A stretch of 64,000 bases of DNA from Undibacterium_A arcticum (GTDB lineage Bacteria; Pseudomonadota; Gammaproteobacteria; Burkholderiales; Burkholderiaceae_D), in the NCBI RefSeq assembly GCF_042660705.1, contig NZ_JBHSUQ010000002.1; one strand, 5' to 3'. A program made the position numbers and the translations under genes. Positions 27,606 to 38,753 of this stretch are shown here, piece by piece. Positions within the stretch are counted from its first letter, which is position 1; every line of letters begins with the position of its first letter. The notes under the pieces are model-generated. The model worked only from the letters and a program-made list of their open reading frames with translations, made no database searches and was not told the origin of the DNA.

Positions 27606-29186
27606 ACGAGCCGGATGAAATGATGACTGTTGGTGCCGGGACGGTCGGTGGTTGGATCGCCGCCACGGCGGCCGGCAATAAGACCGGTTTCGGCGTGACG
27701 CCGATCAGTTGTGTGGTGGATTTAGCGACTTCTGCAGTCTTGTAGCCCTTACCCCGGAAATAAACGACTTTGGTTCGCAAGGTCAGGACCAACTCCGAGC
27801 GAGTGACCTCCTTGGATTTTCCGGTACCCGAGATGCCGCCGTTGGCATTGATCGTGTCGCGGTCAATAGTGATGCCACCCAATAGAATCATGTCTCCGGG
27901 ACGCGCACGAATGACGGTATTGATGTCGCGGTCGGCCGTTTGGGGCAAGGTAAAATCCGTGCCTAGTGCCGTTACCTTGTCCAGCCGCGTAATTTCGGAG
28001 ATCGACAGGCCAACCCGGGTATAGACCGTGTTATCGCTAAAATCACCGAAGAGGCCGAGCTCAAGACCGGTTTTCAGGTCCTTTGTTTCGGTGGTGACTT
28101 GATTGACAGAGGTGGAAAAGTTCGTGCCGACCTTTGAAATGAAGGTCGTGACTTGTCCGACCCGCAACGTGCCTTTGGTCCCGGAGATAACGGCCAATCG
28201 AGGGCGAGAGATCGCTTTGACACTGCCTTGTGTTTGCAGGAAATTAATGAGCGAATCGATAGAGAACCGAGCGCTCGACAGCACCAACCCCATTCCAAGA
28301 GAGGATTTGGTTGCGGTAATCGCGTTCCCGATCACATCCGCAACGGTATTGCTGGTACCGGTCGCTCCGTTCCCGGCTCCGCTGACATTCGAGACTCCGT
28401 TGAGAGCACCAGGTGTACCGGACCATCCCAACTTGTTCCACTGAATGCCGGTATCTGAGTTATCCTTCAAATCGACTTGAATATTCACGTCATAGATGAT
28501 CAGCGAGCGAGTCTCGCGGATTTTTTGTAAATAACCCTCAATCTTGGCCAGCGACTTCCGGTTGGTCTTGAATACCAGCGAACGGTTCATCCGATCGATG
28601 TAGGTATCTTTTGCGCCGAGGTATTGCAGTGTGTTGGTCAGCCCCGACGCGTTGTCTTCGCTCAGTGCCGGTGGCAACTCTACTACGAATTGCTGCTCTT
28701 GCTGAATGAAAAGTGTGTTTTTGCGTATGCTGTAAAAAAAAAGCCCATCGATTCCGACAGTTCTTCAAGCACTTCTTTCAGATTGCCGTGCACGTCGAAC
28801 GCTGAGGTTGAACCAAATCGTTCGCTACCATTCACGCCACCCTCGATATTAAGCGTAAGGCCGGCATCCCGACCGATCAAACGAAGCGCATCGAATATCC
28901 CCGATTCTGTGATGGTGATTCCCTTCACCAGCCGGTCTGGCACTGGACCACTTTCGTCAATGGGGTGCAGCATGAATACGTCTTCGGCAGAGAATCCAGC
29001 GTCAAGATCCATCGACGTGGCCGCATCGCCTTCCTGCACCGCCGCCATGACGCTTGCATCCGTCGATGTCACGATCGCTGGCTCTGTCAGTGGGCGCGGA
29101 AATGATGCGCAACCAGACAGAAGCGCGACGATGGAAGCTGCCGCGAGCGGCCACTTCACTTGAGAAACCTTAACGTGTGTGGACAT
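27574..29186 (-). CDS. pilN: PilN secretin lipoprotein (locus A), frame break at 28734-28742
   Basis: About 537 aa. The start MSTHVKVSQVKW at 29186 gives a lipoprotein signal with lipobox LLSGC. An N-terminal secretin domain (VKGITITESGIFDALRLIGR) is followed by STN/N1-like repeats and the C-terminal secretin (FSIDSLINFLQTQGSVKAIS, RPRLAVISGTKGTLRVGQ, PGDMILLGGITIDRDT). The frame breaks at nine T; with ten it joins MGFFF to YSIRKNTLFIQQEQQFVVEL. It forms the outer-membrane pore for pilus A and overlaps pilL by 17 bases. Confidence 0.9.
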
Positions 29187-29909
29187 GAATGACCTTATCG
29201 CCTTCGTACATCGTAATTTGGACTTTATGGCTGTCCGGTAAGCATTCAACGAGACCCGAAATCGCGTCGACTAAGGAACCAAAAATTCCTTTTGATTTTG
29301 GAATTGATAATTCGGTATGCCATCGTCCCAAGCCAACTCCCATTGCGCTGCCCGGGCCCAGGCTTTTAATACTTGCTTGATTGGAGAGCCAACGGTAGCC
29401 TGCCAAGAAATAGAAGTTGCCGCCCTTGGCTTGAACTCTGGCACCGGAACCGCCTTGCTTTCCACAGCGGACACATTCACGCTAGTGATGCTTTTTGACG
29501 GCACTACTTGATCGACGGGTGCGGTTACTGCAACACCTGCCCTAGTAGGTGTCGCATTACCCGTTGTATGTGAGCTTTCGCTTGGCGATGGAATGGAGTC
29601 AAGAATTGTTTGTCCATTAACTGTGAGTGTCCTTCTCGTCGGCGAACTACCATCTTGGCCATCGCCCGATCTGATCACCACATAATTCTGGGCGACAGAC
29701 TCAGCCTTCCACCCTTCAATCGTTTCATCACCCGGAGCAATCGAGAAAATCACCCCCCCCTGTAAGCCATGTCGGCAGTCCATTTACCCTCGTAGCCATT
29801 TACTGCGAGCAGACGCAAGTCTTCAGGATTGGCGACGTCGCCAGCCCACCCATGTAGCGAAATGGCGATCCCGAAGATCAGAGCTAGGTATTGACCGAGT
29901 CGTGGCATT
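29170..29909 (-). CDS. pilL: PilL-like protein with TcpQ domain (locus A), two frame breaks
   Basis: About 246 aa. The start MPRLGQYLALIFGIAISLHGWA (29909) carries a signal peptide. The frame breaks at an eight-G run (29753-29760) and again at a T4 run on the plus strand (29290-29293). After correction the C-terminus is a TcpQ/PilL domain: VGSPIKQVLKAWARAAQWEL, then IFGSLVDAISGLVECLPDS and VQITMYEGDKVIHV. This domain binds the secretin and helps its outer-membrane insertion. It is the first gene of locus A, about 150 bases from the shared regulatory box. Confidence 0.75.
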
Positions 29910-30215
29910 GTTAATTTATAAGCAATTTTTGGTATTTCAATGCTGCACGCATGAAGTTAAATGTGGATCGCGATGAACGCGCCTCCCAAGTTCTGCAGTA
30001 CCCAAAGCACTGTCAGAATTCCCATTGCAAATTTTCAGTGAATATTCATGAAAATCAGCGGCGATAAACCGCTCAAATTGAGCCAATTTGCAGTCACATA
30101 CCCGTAATTTTCAAATTCGAAGCAAGAATTGCGCTGAATTGATGGTCTTTTCGTGCCCAACCTTGCCCCGGCCGTGGGCTAATCTCCAGCATGACAAATA
30201 ACTTCCTGGATAATC
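29910..30215. promoter_or_regulatory. Divergent promoter region between pilus locus A and pilT, with shared box
   Basis: 306 bases, AT-rich, without a gene. At 30047-30089 lies CATGAAAATCAGCGGCGATAAACCGCTCAAATTGAGCCAATTT (shown in the next entry in pieces). This matches the region upstream of virB8 closely. The region must hold promoters for pilL-A leftward and pilT rightward. No clear sigma70 pair could be chosen by eye. Confidence 0.5.
30047..30089. promoter_or_regulatory. Shared regulatory box, copy 1
   Basis: Contains CATGAAAATCAG, then GCGATAAACCGC (30061-30072), then CAAATTGAGCCAATTT. A dyad AGCGG/CCGCT surrounds CGATAAA. The same order of words is found at 45908-45937 upstream of virB8. 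It is a candidate binding site for the FlhDC-like activator or the CI-like repressor; this is inferred from repetition and position. Confidence 0.5.
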
Positions 30216-31480
30216 ATGGCCACCAATTCGTTAAATCCCTCCCCTTCGCTTTCTCTTGCAGGGCACCCGCCTGAGCGGGGGCGTGCCGAGCATCCTGGAT
30301 TCCCTATGTCCGTCGAAGATATGAACATTGAGGAGGTAGTTCCGATCAATCCCGTCAATAGTGGCCCGGCAATCGGGACGGTCGATATTGCCGGCGTCTC
30401 CGGGATGTCTGATCTCAATAGTCTTTCAGAGCAAATAACTCATGTCCTGCATTCCGGAGCAGTGTTTAGCGACATCTTCATTCACGAAGGAAGTCCGCTA
30501 ATGTTGAAGCAGCCGAATCGAGTAGTGGCCGTCGCCGATACCTACGTTGAGAGACGGGCGCTTGAAGATTTCTTTCAGATTCTCGATCCCCAATGGCGAG
30601 AAAAGATTAAGGTCCGCGCCATCGACAAGGGTGTCGATTTGACCGACTTTCGAATCAGGGCCAACTTCTTTCCTTTCAAGGCCGAAAAGGGTTGGGAGCC
30701 GTAGTTAGGAGATTTCCGAGGGAGCCGGTGCCACTGACGGAGTTGGGATTGCATCAGGATGCCCAAAAATTTGCGCAACTCCGGCACGGTTTGGTACTGA
30801 TCATCGGAGATACCAGCCAAGGGAAATCAACCACCCTGGCGTCCATACTGGACGAAATCAATCGGACACGATCGGGGCATATCGTCACCGTGGAAGATCC
30901 CGTGGAGCTGCTGATCCCGTCTAGGAAATGCATGATTACTCAGCGTGAGGTTGGTCCCGATGCAGACGTCGAGAGCTTTTATCATGGCACCCGTGACAGC
31001 CTGCGGCAGCGGCCGGAAGTCGTGATGATCGGCGAAATCCGGGATATGGAGACTGCACTTGAAGCGGTGGCATTAGCCGAATCCGGACCTCTGGTTTTTG
31101 CTACTCTGCATGCCAAGTCCACTGAATTCGGATTGATGAAGATGTTGCGGCTACTCGGTGACACAGAAAATCAAGCGCAAGCTTTGGCGCAAACGCTGCG
31201 CGGCACAATCTGTCAGGCCCTGATTCCGTCTCTGAATGGGGAAGCATGGCACCTGGCCAGTGAGGTGATGACCGTCAATCACGATCTAGCACGGATGATC
31301 GAGCAGCGGAACCTCTCTCGCATCCGACCGATGATGGATTCAATGGCCCATCAAGGGTGTCACCTTATGAATACAGATCTGTTGGCGCTGTATGACAACG
31401 GGCAGATTCGATTCGAGGATGCGCGCCGCGCAACAACGGACCTGCCCAAGTTTTCGGCACAGTTCAAACCTCGCAACTAA
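30216..31480 (+). CDS. pilT: PilT/TraJ-type retraction ATPase, frame break at 30689-30691
   Basis: About 421 aa after adding one G at 30689-30691 (KAEKGLGAVVRRFPREP). Motifs: Walker A IIGDTSQGKSTT (Gln in the loop instead of Gly/Ser), Asp box IVTVEDPVEL, Walker B RPEVVMIGEIRDMET and His box PLVFATLHAKST. It resembles PilT-like and IncI TraJ/DotB ATPases. On the plus strand and divergent from locus A, it could retract either pilus or act in transfer. The real start may be the ATG at 30306 or 30321 (MSVEDMNIEE). Confidence 0.8.
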
Positions 31481-31501
31481 TTTCGAACTCACCAAAACCT
31501 G

Positions 31502-31529
31502 AACCGCCGTTTCAATTGGCGGTTTTTTT
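31502..31529 (+). terminator. Rho-independent terminator after pilT
   Basis: AACCGCC (31502-31508) pairs with GGCGGTT (31518-31524) around a 9-base loop, and seven T follow (31523-31529). This is a classical intrinsic terminator 22 bases after the pilT stop. Confidence 0.85.
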
Positions 31530-31658
31530 GTTGCGGGAGGATGTCAATTTGAGCTCGTAACTGTATGGATTTGGCTTGGAACAGGCCTTGACATTTAAAA
31601 TTGATCTGTAGAATTGCACTGTAGCAACAAATACTAATAACTTTGAAAGGTCGTAACC

Positions 31659-32774
31659 ATGAAAAAATTGATTGCTCTGACCGCGTGCGCTGCTCTCTTC
31701 GGTTGTGGCGGCGGCGGCAGTAGTGCGTCCTCAGCCACACCTACGCCAACCCCTACGCCGTCCGGTCAGCACCCGATCGACCCATTTACTGGCGCTGCGG
31801 TCACCGGCACCACGGTCACCACCATTTCTGGTGTTGTTATGTCGACACCAGTAGTCGGCGCGACCGTAACCGCTTATTTGGTGAACTCAGATGGCACCAA
31901 TGGTCAGTCTTTGGGTGTAACTGCTACACCGACCGGCGCTGACGGTAAGTTCAACCTTTCTATGACCCAAGCACCGAGCGGGATATTCCGTCTGGTCGCT
32001 ACGGGCGGCTACTTCATTTCGTCAGTAGATGCCACCAAGCAGACGAACGTCTCGATGGAACTGTTGGCGCCCTATGCGTCGACCGACTACAACTTCTTCG
32101 TAATTACGCCGATTACGCACGTGGCTTCCCAAGTTGCAACTCTGAAAGCTGCGAAGGGCGAAACACTGGCCCTGGCTCTGCTCCACGGAGAGCAAGCGTC
32201 AATCGGTCTTGGTGTCGGCAATTTTATTCTTAAGAATGACCTTACGGCACGGGAAGACTTATCTAAGACGGTCCCTGGTTCTGTCGACGATACCCTGTTT
32301 GCATATAAGGACGTGCTCGCCGCTATGGAAGGTTTCGGAGTTAAATTCGATCTCCCTTCTTCCGAAGTGCTTCGCATTGCTAGCCTCAGTGCCCAAGGCG
32401 GCTATCAGATGAACGGCATTGATGGAAATGGGGCTCCCATCATGGCCGGAAAATGGGTCTCAGGGATATTCACTAACGCGTCTCCAATCCTGCTCGACCT
32501 CTTGATGACACCTCGGAATCCGGACGGTACCCTTCAGACGTCCCATGACTCGGTGCAGAACGAGGTCGCCTTGGATCGGATGCGGGACGTATATCACTAT
32601 GCCTCCTGTTTGAATTCGGCAGCGCGCCCGGCATACACCCTCCGTTACCCCGTAGAGAGCGCTACCTTTGATGCCAACCCGACGTTTGAAACTCTGGCTT
32701 GTCAAACTGAAGCTGTCGTAGCGCAATCCATCGCGACGAAGTTGACAACAAACAACCGATCGAAGATGAAGTAA
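31659..32774 (+). CDS. Predicted outer-membrane or periplasmic lipoprotein
   Basis: 371 aa. Lipoprotein signal MKKLIALTACAALFGCGGG with lipobox LFGC (Cys16), then a Ser/Thr/Pro linker. A carboxypeptidase-regulatory-like beta domain follows (ISGVVMSTPVVGATVTAYLV, GADGKFNLSMTQAPSGIFRL). The C-terminal half is helical and unrecognised. GAAAGG precedes the ATG. It has its own unit between two terminators and lies between the two pilus loci. A surface role such as exclusion or adhesion is speculative. Confidence 0.75.
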   Translation: MKKLIALTACAALFGCGGGGSSASSATPTPTPTPSGQHPIDPFTGAAVTGTTVTTISGVVMSTPVVGATVTAYLVNSDGTNGQSLGVTATPTGADGKFNLSMTQAPSGIFRLVATGGYFISSVDATKQTNVSMELLAPYASTDYNFFVITPITHVASQVATLKAAKGETLALALLHGEQASIGLGVGNFILKNDLTAREDLSKTVPGSVDDTLFAYKDVLAAMEGFGVKFDLPSSEVLRIASLSAQGGYQMNGIDGNGAPIMAGKWVSGIFTNASPILLDLLMTPRNPDGTLQTSHDSVQNEVALDRMRDVYHYASCLNSAARPAYTLRYPVESATFDANPTFETLACQTEAVVAQSIATKLTTNNRSKMK

Positions 32775-32790
32775 CGAAACTTGCTCAAAA

Positions 32791-32820
32791 AAATAGCGCC
32801 GAACTGAACCGGCGCTATTT
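32791..32820. terminator. Bidirectional terminator between lipoprotein and pilV-B
   Basis: AAATAGCGCCG (32791-32801) pairs perfectly with CGGCGCTATTT (32810-32820), flanked by A-run and T-run. It serves the plus-strand lipoprotein and the convergent minus-strand pilV gene. Confidence 0.85.
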
Positions 32821-32823
32821 TAT

Positions 32824-34481
32824 TTATTGTTTATGGTAAGTAGTGATGTAATAAGCTCCGCCATCATTACTGGCTTGGCAAGTCCCTGAACCATCATCGA
32901 ACCGTCGATCTGCTGCGTAGATAACATCAAACGTAGCGGACTGCGCCGCATCGGGATACATATATCTATTGAATCGAATAGAAGCTGGCCGTAGGCCCGC
33001 GTAATTAGCATCACAACCACTGGTCTGGTCCCCAACGGTACAAGGGGTTGTCCAGTTACCAAAGTACATGTGCCACCCGTCCTACCTGTGTAACCCATTT
33101 GCGTTGGGACAATGCTGTGATTTCCAATCGAATCAGTCACATCCGTCGCGAGAAATTTTCCATTGACCTGATTGGCACGACCAAAAATTTGCGAGTCGGC
33201 TACAGGAACGTAAGTAACATATGCTGAGCCAGTGTCGGCTTGCGTGGCTTTCCAAATTCCACTGACACAAGCATATGATTGACCGGTCCCATCACGCGCT
33301 AGGGTCCCGTCAGGATTGCAAAAGCCACCCGGGTTTATGACGCCGCCGACGCCGATATAGGAATTCGAAGTTAGCTGCATTGCAGATACGGTCTTTGCAG
33401 CAAAAACATTCCCCTGTGCTGTTACATCGCCCGATGATTGAACTTGCGACCCAAGCACTGTACCTGTCGCCTGAACATTATTTGCAGCTACGACATTCAC
33501 GCCTGAAACAGTTTGGCCAGAAACGTTGTTGCCGGCAGCGATATCTCCAGAGGTCGCTAATGACGCGCCGCTGATCCAACTTGCCACTTGCGCATAACCG
33601 TCCGAAACCAAGCCGGCTGCGGTGTGCACGATACCGCTAGCGGTGACATTGCCCAGCGTCGCGTCTGCCGCTTTGATGTTACCCGTCAGCGTCGCGGTAT
33701 TTCCTTGCAACGTATTGATATACCCGTTCGTTGCGGCGAGGTTTTGAGTTGTTACTGTGCCGGTTGCGGTCATATTCGAGACACCAGTCAGATTATGCCC
33801 GCCACCCTTGAAATCGGCACTCATCTGATTCCCACCGTCGGTGCGCAAGAACTTGGCCAGCACGCTGGCGCCGTATCCACCGCGCATGGCAACCACACCA
33901 GCCTGACCGACCGGATTTGCAATACCCGCTCCCCAGCTGTCGTTGTACCCCTTGAATACACCGGGATTCTCTCTCGGTGAGTACCCTGCCTGCGCACCAA
34001 TCGCCTTAACCACTCTGCCGGCGCCCGCTTCGTCCACATTGTTGGATGTTGCCTGCATGAACGGCTTAGAGGCCACCGTCATCCAGTACAAATCGCACGA
34101 TCCCGGAGCACAACCGGCTGGCACCTTCTGGATCGTCGTCAGCATGTCACCGCCAGGTAGGCGGCTTTGATTAAACCCGGGAGGTAACATCCCGAGCGAA
34201 ACGAGCTCCTTAACGGTCGGATGGTAGGGATCGGTAACGCCGGCGATGGCTGTTCCGTCCAGAAGCTCAGTGGCGAACTTGGTTTCAAAGTTGTCTACTG
34301 CGTTCCCGTACTGACCGATGGCGACTGCCGCGGCATCCAGTGACTTGTAGTTGGAAGTGGCATACTTGATCGCGTAGCCAGCAGAGGCCACCGTCGCGAC
34401 AATTGCAGCCACGGCGATCAACTCGACGAGTGTATATCCCGACTGAGAACGGTTTTTCTTAATTTCATACCGATGAGTCAT
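32824..34481 (-). CDS. pilV: PilV pilus-tip minor pilin (locus B), frame break at 33076-33078
   Basis: About 552 aa from the ATG at 34481 (GGAGA upstream). Prepilin leader to SQSG, then YTLVELIAVAAIVATVASAG with Glu5 present. The middle is a repetitive beta region (TATGTVTTQNLAATNGYI, NVQATGTVLGSQVQSSGDV). The PilV signature FCNPDGTLARDGTGQSYACVSGIW is near residue 425. The C-terminus shifts frame; with an extra G it reads GWHMYFGNWTTPCTVGDQTS and ends TTYHKQ. There is no shufflon or rci nearby, so the tip appears fixed. It is the last gene of locus B, ending at the shared terminator. Confidence 0.85.
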
Positions 34482-34561
34482 TGTTATCTCCATGGAAAAT
34501 GGAAAATCCCTCGCGCATAAGCAAGGGATCGCCTGACTGCAGATTTTTTGGCTGCTTGTGC

Positions 34562-35131
34562 TTAGGATTTCAGTCGTACAAACTCGACTGTGTTTCCTGC
34601 CGCCGTATTGGCGCAGGCAGCCGACAGAGCAGCATCCTTCACGACGGTATCGGTGACATCCTTGACGACCTGGCCATTGACTGTTGTGCGTGCAAAGGAG
34701 GCACCCTGTGCTTTCACATAGTTGAGGCAATTCTTTTCATCGATGTTGGTCTGAGTAGCACTGACTGCATCGTTTGGCGAGTTGAGGGATGCCGGCGCGT
34801 AAACCGTCGTACCGCCGAATTTCGTCTTGATGGTAGATGGCATCGAGATGGCATCAGCCGCCACACCCCCGTTGCGAATGACGATGTCGTTGGAGATAGC
34901 GGAGGTGTCCTGACTCGTTGCAAGGTAACCCAACGCCTTTTCAAAGCCCAAATTTAGACGGTCGATCTCCGCCGATGTCTTCCCGTCGCCACGAAGTGCG
35001 TTGATTACGCCAACCAGCGCGGCCAACGCCAAAGCGACGATTACGGCTCCGACAACGAGCTCGATCAGGGTGACACCTTTTTGACGAGGCAGAGACTTGA
35101 ATTGTTTGACCTTAATTTGAGACATTTTCAT
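34562..35131 (-). CDS. pilS: PilS-type major pilin (locus B)
   Basis: 189 aa. A long type IVb leader ends in RQKG, followed by VTLIELVVGAVIVALALAAL with Glu5. The mature pilin is about 166 aa with cysteines near residues 134 and 172 that could form the C-terminal disulfide loop. It lies between pilR and pilV as in R64-type loci. Prepilin peptidase (PilU) is not in the window, so processing must use a host or distant enzyme. Confidence 0.9.
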   Translation of the reverse strand: MKMSQIKVKQFKSLPRQKGVTLIELVVGAVIVALALAALVGVINALRGDGKTSAEIDRLNLGFEKALGYLATSQDTSAISNDIVIRNGGVAADAISMPSTIKTKFGGTTVYAPASLNSPNDAVSATQTNIDEKNCLNYVKAQGASFARTTVNGQVVKDVTDTVVKDAALSAACANTAAGNTVEFVRLKS

Positions 35132-35179
35132 TTCGGTTTCCTTTACTGAATAAGAATGGTGAATCAGGAGTGAATCAAG

Positions 35180-36270
35180 TTAGAACTGCGTTGATTGGCT
35201 AAATGCCATTAATTTCGTGGAAAGGGTCAAAGTGTCATAGACCAGCCAACCGACAACCGACATGCCGATTACCTTGATCACGTTTGCTATTAGTACGACA
35301 TTGATCTTCACTACTAGAAGCAAATCGTCAACGTTCTCAAAGCCAATGCGCTGCATAGCATATTCAAGTTTTCCTGAATTATTAAAGCTCATCAGCTGCT
35401 CGATCACGGGGCTCGGAAGAAGACCTGTATCAAGAGCACCGACAGTAACCTGCCCGTCGGCGTCAAGCCCGCCCACCAAGGGGAAACCGTCTGCGATCCG
35501 CTCGCGCATCAGCTCTAGGTGCCAACGCATGTATTTGCATTCGCGCTCGATCACGATGGAAAGCACTTCGTCGATCTGAACTCCGTTTCTGATCAAGCCA
35601 GAAATATGATCAGCAACTCTCCCGCCTTCTTCAACCGGAAAATATTGAAAGGAGGCACAAAGAGATCCAGAATCGCGCGAGCACTGCCAGTCAGATTGAA
35701 AAGGCCCCACCAAACCGCATACGACAGGGCTGTTGCAAGAATCAGAACAACCCAGACATGATCGTTTGACCACGTCGCCACCGGCATTGCAAACTGATAG
35801 CTGGTGCCCAAGCCGCTTAATGGAATCAGTCCAATAAATTCCGGCACAATGGTAAGTCCAAAGAAGAATGTCGCCGCCGCTGCGATGAAAATCATAGTGA
35901 CCGGCCACCACAAGGTCTGAAAAATCAAGGCGTTGATCCTAGCCATCGACTGATTGAGGAATCTCGCTGTGCGGACGCCCTCGATCACGTTATTCACTCG
36001 TTCGCCGGCCTGAATCATAAGAATGTTCAGATTGGACAAGATCCCTTCCCCGCTGTCCGAAAACGATCTGCCGTCCGCGAAGCGATCTGCCATTTCGGTG
36101 TACACAGGGGCGAGAAAAGAGCCTTGAGACTGAGCCGCAGCGCTTCTTGACTTCATGAATCGCCCCAGCACGACACTCAACTCAAGTTGCTGAATCAACT
36201 CGCCGAAAAATTGGTCAACCTTCGAGCGGAAAAAAATCGACCGCAGCTGAAATATGAAACGATCTAACAT
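35180..36270 (-). CDS. pilR: PilR/GspF-type platform protein (locus B), frame break at 35631-35633
   Basis: About 363 aa. Membrane segments include ALIFQTLWWPVTMIFIAAAA and VWVVLILATALSYAVWWGLF, plus a C-terminal VLIANVIKVIGMSVVGWLVY. The frame breaks after FRLKKAG; with one more G it continues RVADHISGLIRNGVQIDEV. The start ATG overlaps the pilQ end by 7 bases. Its role matches the locus A copy, but identity between the two is low by eye, so the loci are not recent duplicates. Confidence 0.85.
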
Positions 36271-38125
36271 GCCACTCCCTTGCGCATGTGCTTTTGCTGA
36301 CTTTCGTATAGTTCAAAGGGTGCAAATACAGACTCGATCTCCCTCGGATCGACCCTGCCATCTATCATCTTCTTGATCGCTACCTCCATCGCCGTTTTCC
36401 CGGTCGTGTCGCTGTCATGCAGTACAGAACGGCGGCTACCAAATTCCCGAATCCCCTCCAGAACCTGACGATTGCGCAGTAAAAGTAAGGTATCGTCGTC
36501 AGGCAACCACATTGACGCGGCAACTTCTCGCTTCGCGATACCAGGGATCGGACTAACGGCGCGGCAAATTGAGCAACCATCCGGGTTCCGGAAGCGGACT
36601 AAAGAAAGGTCGCATTTGACGGTCCGTTCGAGACTTCGCATGTAGTCTGCGGAAATTCCCGCCGCAGAGTGCGGCAATCCGCATTCTGGGCAAACAACTT
36701 GGACGAGGTTTTGAAATACGCAGAGCGTTAAATTGTCAGGCGTAGACAGAAATCCACGGTCGATCCCGAGCTGGTCGGAAGCCAGTCGTTCATAGATACC
36801 GATCGGTGAGTCAGCGTGAACCGTCGTCAGTGACTTGTGACCAGATTGAAGCAATTGTTGGAAACCTGATGCGGATTCACGGCCACGCAATTCGGATACC
36901 AGCGCAATATCGGGATCTAAGCGCAACATTGATTTGATGATCCCGTTAATTGCGGTGTCAACGCTTTCACCGTCGCGTACCACAACCGGTATCTGCGTGA
37001 CGCCCGCAAGATCACCCTCGATCGGGTCCTCGATAGAAATGGAGATTTTATTGTCGGTACAGATCCACCCCATGATGTTGTACAGGGTATTTGTCTTGCC
37101 CGAACCGGTTTGACCAGAAAGAACGATGGAACCGCCATTCTTGAGGCTGGCCAGCGCGAGGAGTTGGGCTTGGTCATCGTGGTAGCCGCGTCGCAGCATA
37201 TCGCTCTTGAGCGTCTGCCCTTTCTTTACCTTGTCTCCCGACATCCACAAGATACGCATAGCCGAATGAAATCCACTCTGGCTATTGGTAATCTCAAAAC
37301 GCAACTTCAACGCTTCCGTCTTACCCCCAACCTCGATGTCGATCGGAAAAGCCGCTCGCTGTTGAGACTGGTAAGTAAGCACCGAACCGGTGTTGGAGCC
37401 CGATTCTGACTGCGTTTGGAACTGGGCATTGAGTAAGGCCTGCAGTCGATCGTAGGACAGTTCGATACCGCTATTGACGACTGTGCCAAGTACCCTAAAT
37501 TCAATTCGTGGATTCTTGCGGTCACCGCGAAAATGAATGTCAGATGCGTCCTGTTCCACTGCACGACGTACTACTCTCAGAAAGTCGTCGAGAGTTTCGC
37601 TTTCAGCCTGTTTGGCCACTGCACCCTGCGTGCTGTCCTTCTTGGTGACCTTTTCGAGCGCAGTCTTCAATACAATTTGACTGACCAGGTATTTCTCGAC
37701 CTTAAAGGCGGAGCGCCCTTCTACGTTGTTAAGTAGGACGTTAAAAGCCAGATCGTCATCCAACATCCCCTTGGTAACCAGCAAGGCGAGAACGGTTTGG
37801 CTTTCTGAATAATCAAGTAGTTGCGCTGTCCCTTTCCAGCAAATTGAGACATTTCGCGCTCGACCGGCACAATTCGGGCCTTTTGCCAGTCCACATTCAG
37901 CGCTTCCTCGTTGGTGACTTCAGAACTGGTCCAAGTTTGCCTTACCTTGCGCTCGTTGGGCGGTGTCAACTGTGGATGCTGTACCAGAGCCAATGGAGGC
38001 GCCGGATGGACTTCAGGCCGCTTGCTACCTAAAGGAGGAATCTCTGGACCACGAGCGCTCTCAACGCTGGCGCTGGCGCTGCGTCCGGCATCCTTGAAGA
38101 AAGTCCCCAACATTCCAGGCTTCAT
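36264..38125 (-). CDS. pilQ: PilQ-type pilus assembly ATPase (locus B), frame break near 37794
   Basis: About 620 aa after correction (QKAKP joins VLALLVTKGM). Walker A SGQTGSGKTNT, Asp box ISISIEDPIEGD, Walker B DPDIALVSELRGRES and His box GHKSLTTVHADS are present. A zinc pair CPEC plus CSIC lies near residues 480-520. It is the motor of pilus B. The first 100 residues are proline-rich and variable. It lies between pilP and pilR, as in R64. Confidence 0.9.
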
Positions 38126-38145
38126 GGTTTTTCCTGTGTGAATTT

Positions 38146-38733
38146 TTAGCGCAGAGGGATCGGCGGCAATATCGCCAGAGGATTGCTATTCTGTGTTTTG
38201 GCGAACGAGCTTCCGGTAATAGGCGAGTTCGGGTTGAAGTTGGCTACTGAATAATCACGCGCAATAGTCTTGATGCACAGAGAGACAATCCTGGTTTCGT
38301 TCTCAGCGATAGCCTTACGCTTACGTTTCACATTGATTGGAACGCGTTTGCTCATCTCTACACAACGGTCTTTAACATCGGTCATGACCCACCCTTCTAT
38401 GTCCATTCCCTTTCTAATCGAGTTGATTTCACCCCGAAAAACGATCTTGGCCTCAACATCGCTTCCCACACCGAACAATCCTGTCAGAGTCATATCCTTG
38501 ATCGAATCGCGCGCTACCGGCTTGAAATACACGGCCGGCTGCTGCGTTCCAGCAGTCAGTGAAGGACCGCCTGGCGAGTCGGACTTCCCTACCTTGTCTT
38601 TCTCCAACCCCTCCTTGAGGGACTTCGCCAGACTGGCCTTTTGCAGTTCGTGAATTTCTTCCATCGTAATTGCCTGAGCCACCATGGAAAGACACAGAAG
38701 GCCGATCGCACACCATAGATGTTGTAATTTCAT
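38146..38733 (-). CDS. pilP: PilP pilus biogenesis protein (locus B)
   Basis: 195 aa with signal peptide LWCAIGLLCLSMVAQA. The core MTLTGLFGVGSDVEAKIVFR and GWVMTDVKDRCVEMSKR is typical of PilP of R64-type pili, a periplasmic link between the inner platform and the secretin. Intact. It lies 21 bases from pilQ and 20 bases from pilO. Confidence 0.85.
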   Translation of the reverse strand: MKLQHLWCAIGLLCLSMVAQAITMEEIHELQKASLAKSLKEGLEKDKVGKSDSPGGPSLTAGTQQPAVYFKPVARDSIKDMTLTGLFGVGSDVEAKIVFRGEINSIRKGMDIEGWVMTDVKDRCVEMSKRVPINVKRKRKAIAENETRIVSLCIKTIARDYSVANFNPNSPITGSSFAKTQNSNPLAILPPIPLR

Positions 38734-38753
38734 TTTTTTGCCTGTATCTACGA

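Noticed and set aside
33380..34170. Plus-strand open frames antisense to pilV-B
   Set aside because: They are antisense shadows of the repetitive pilV sequence without start signals.
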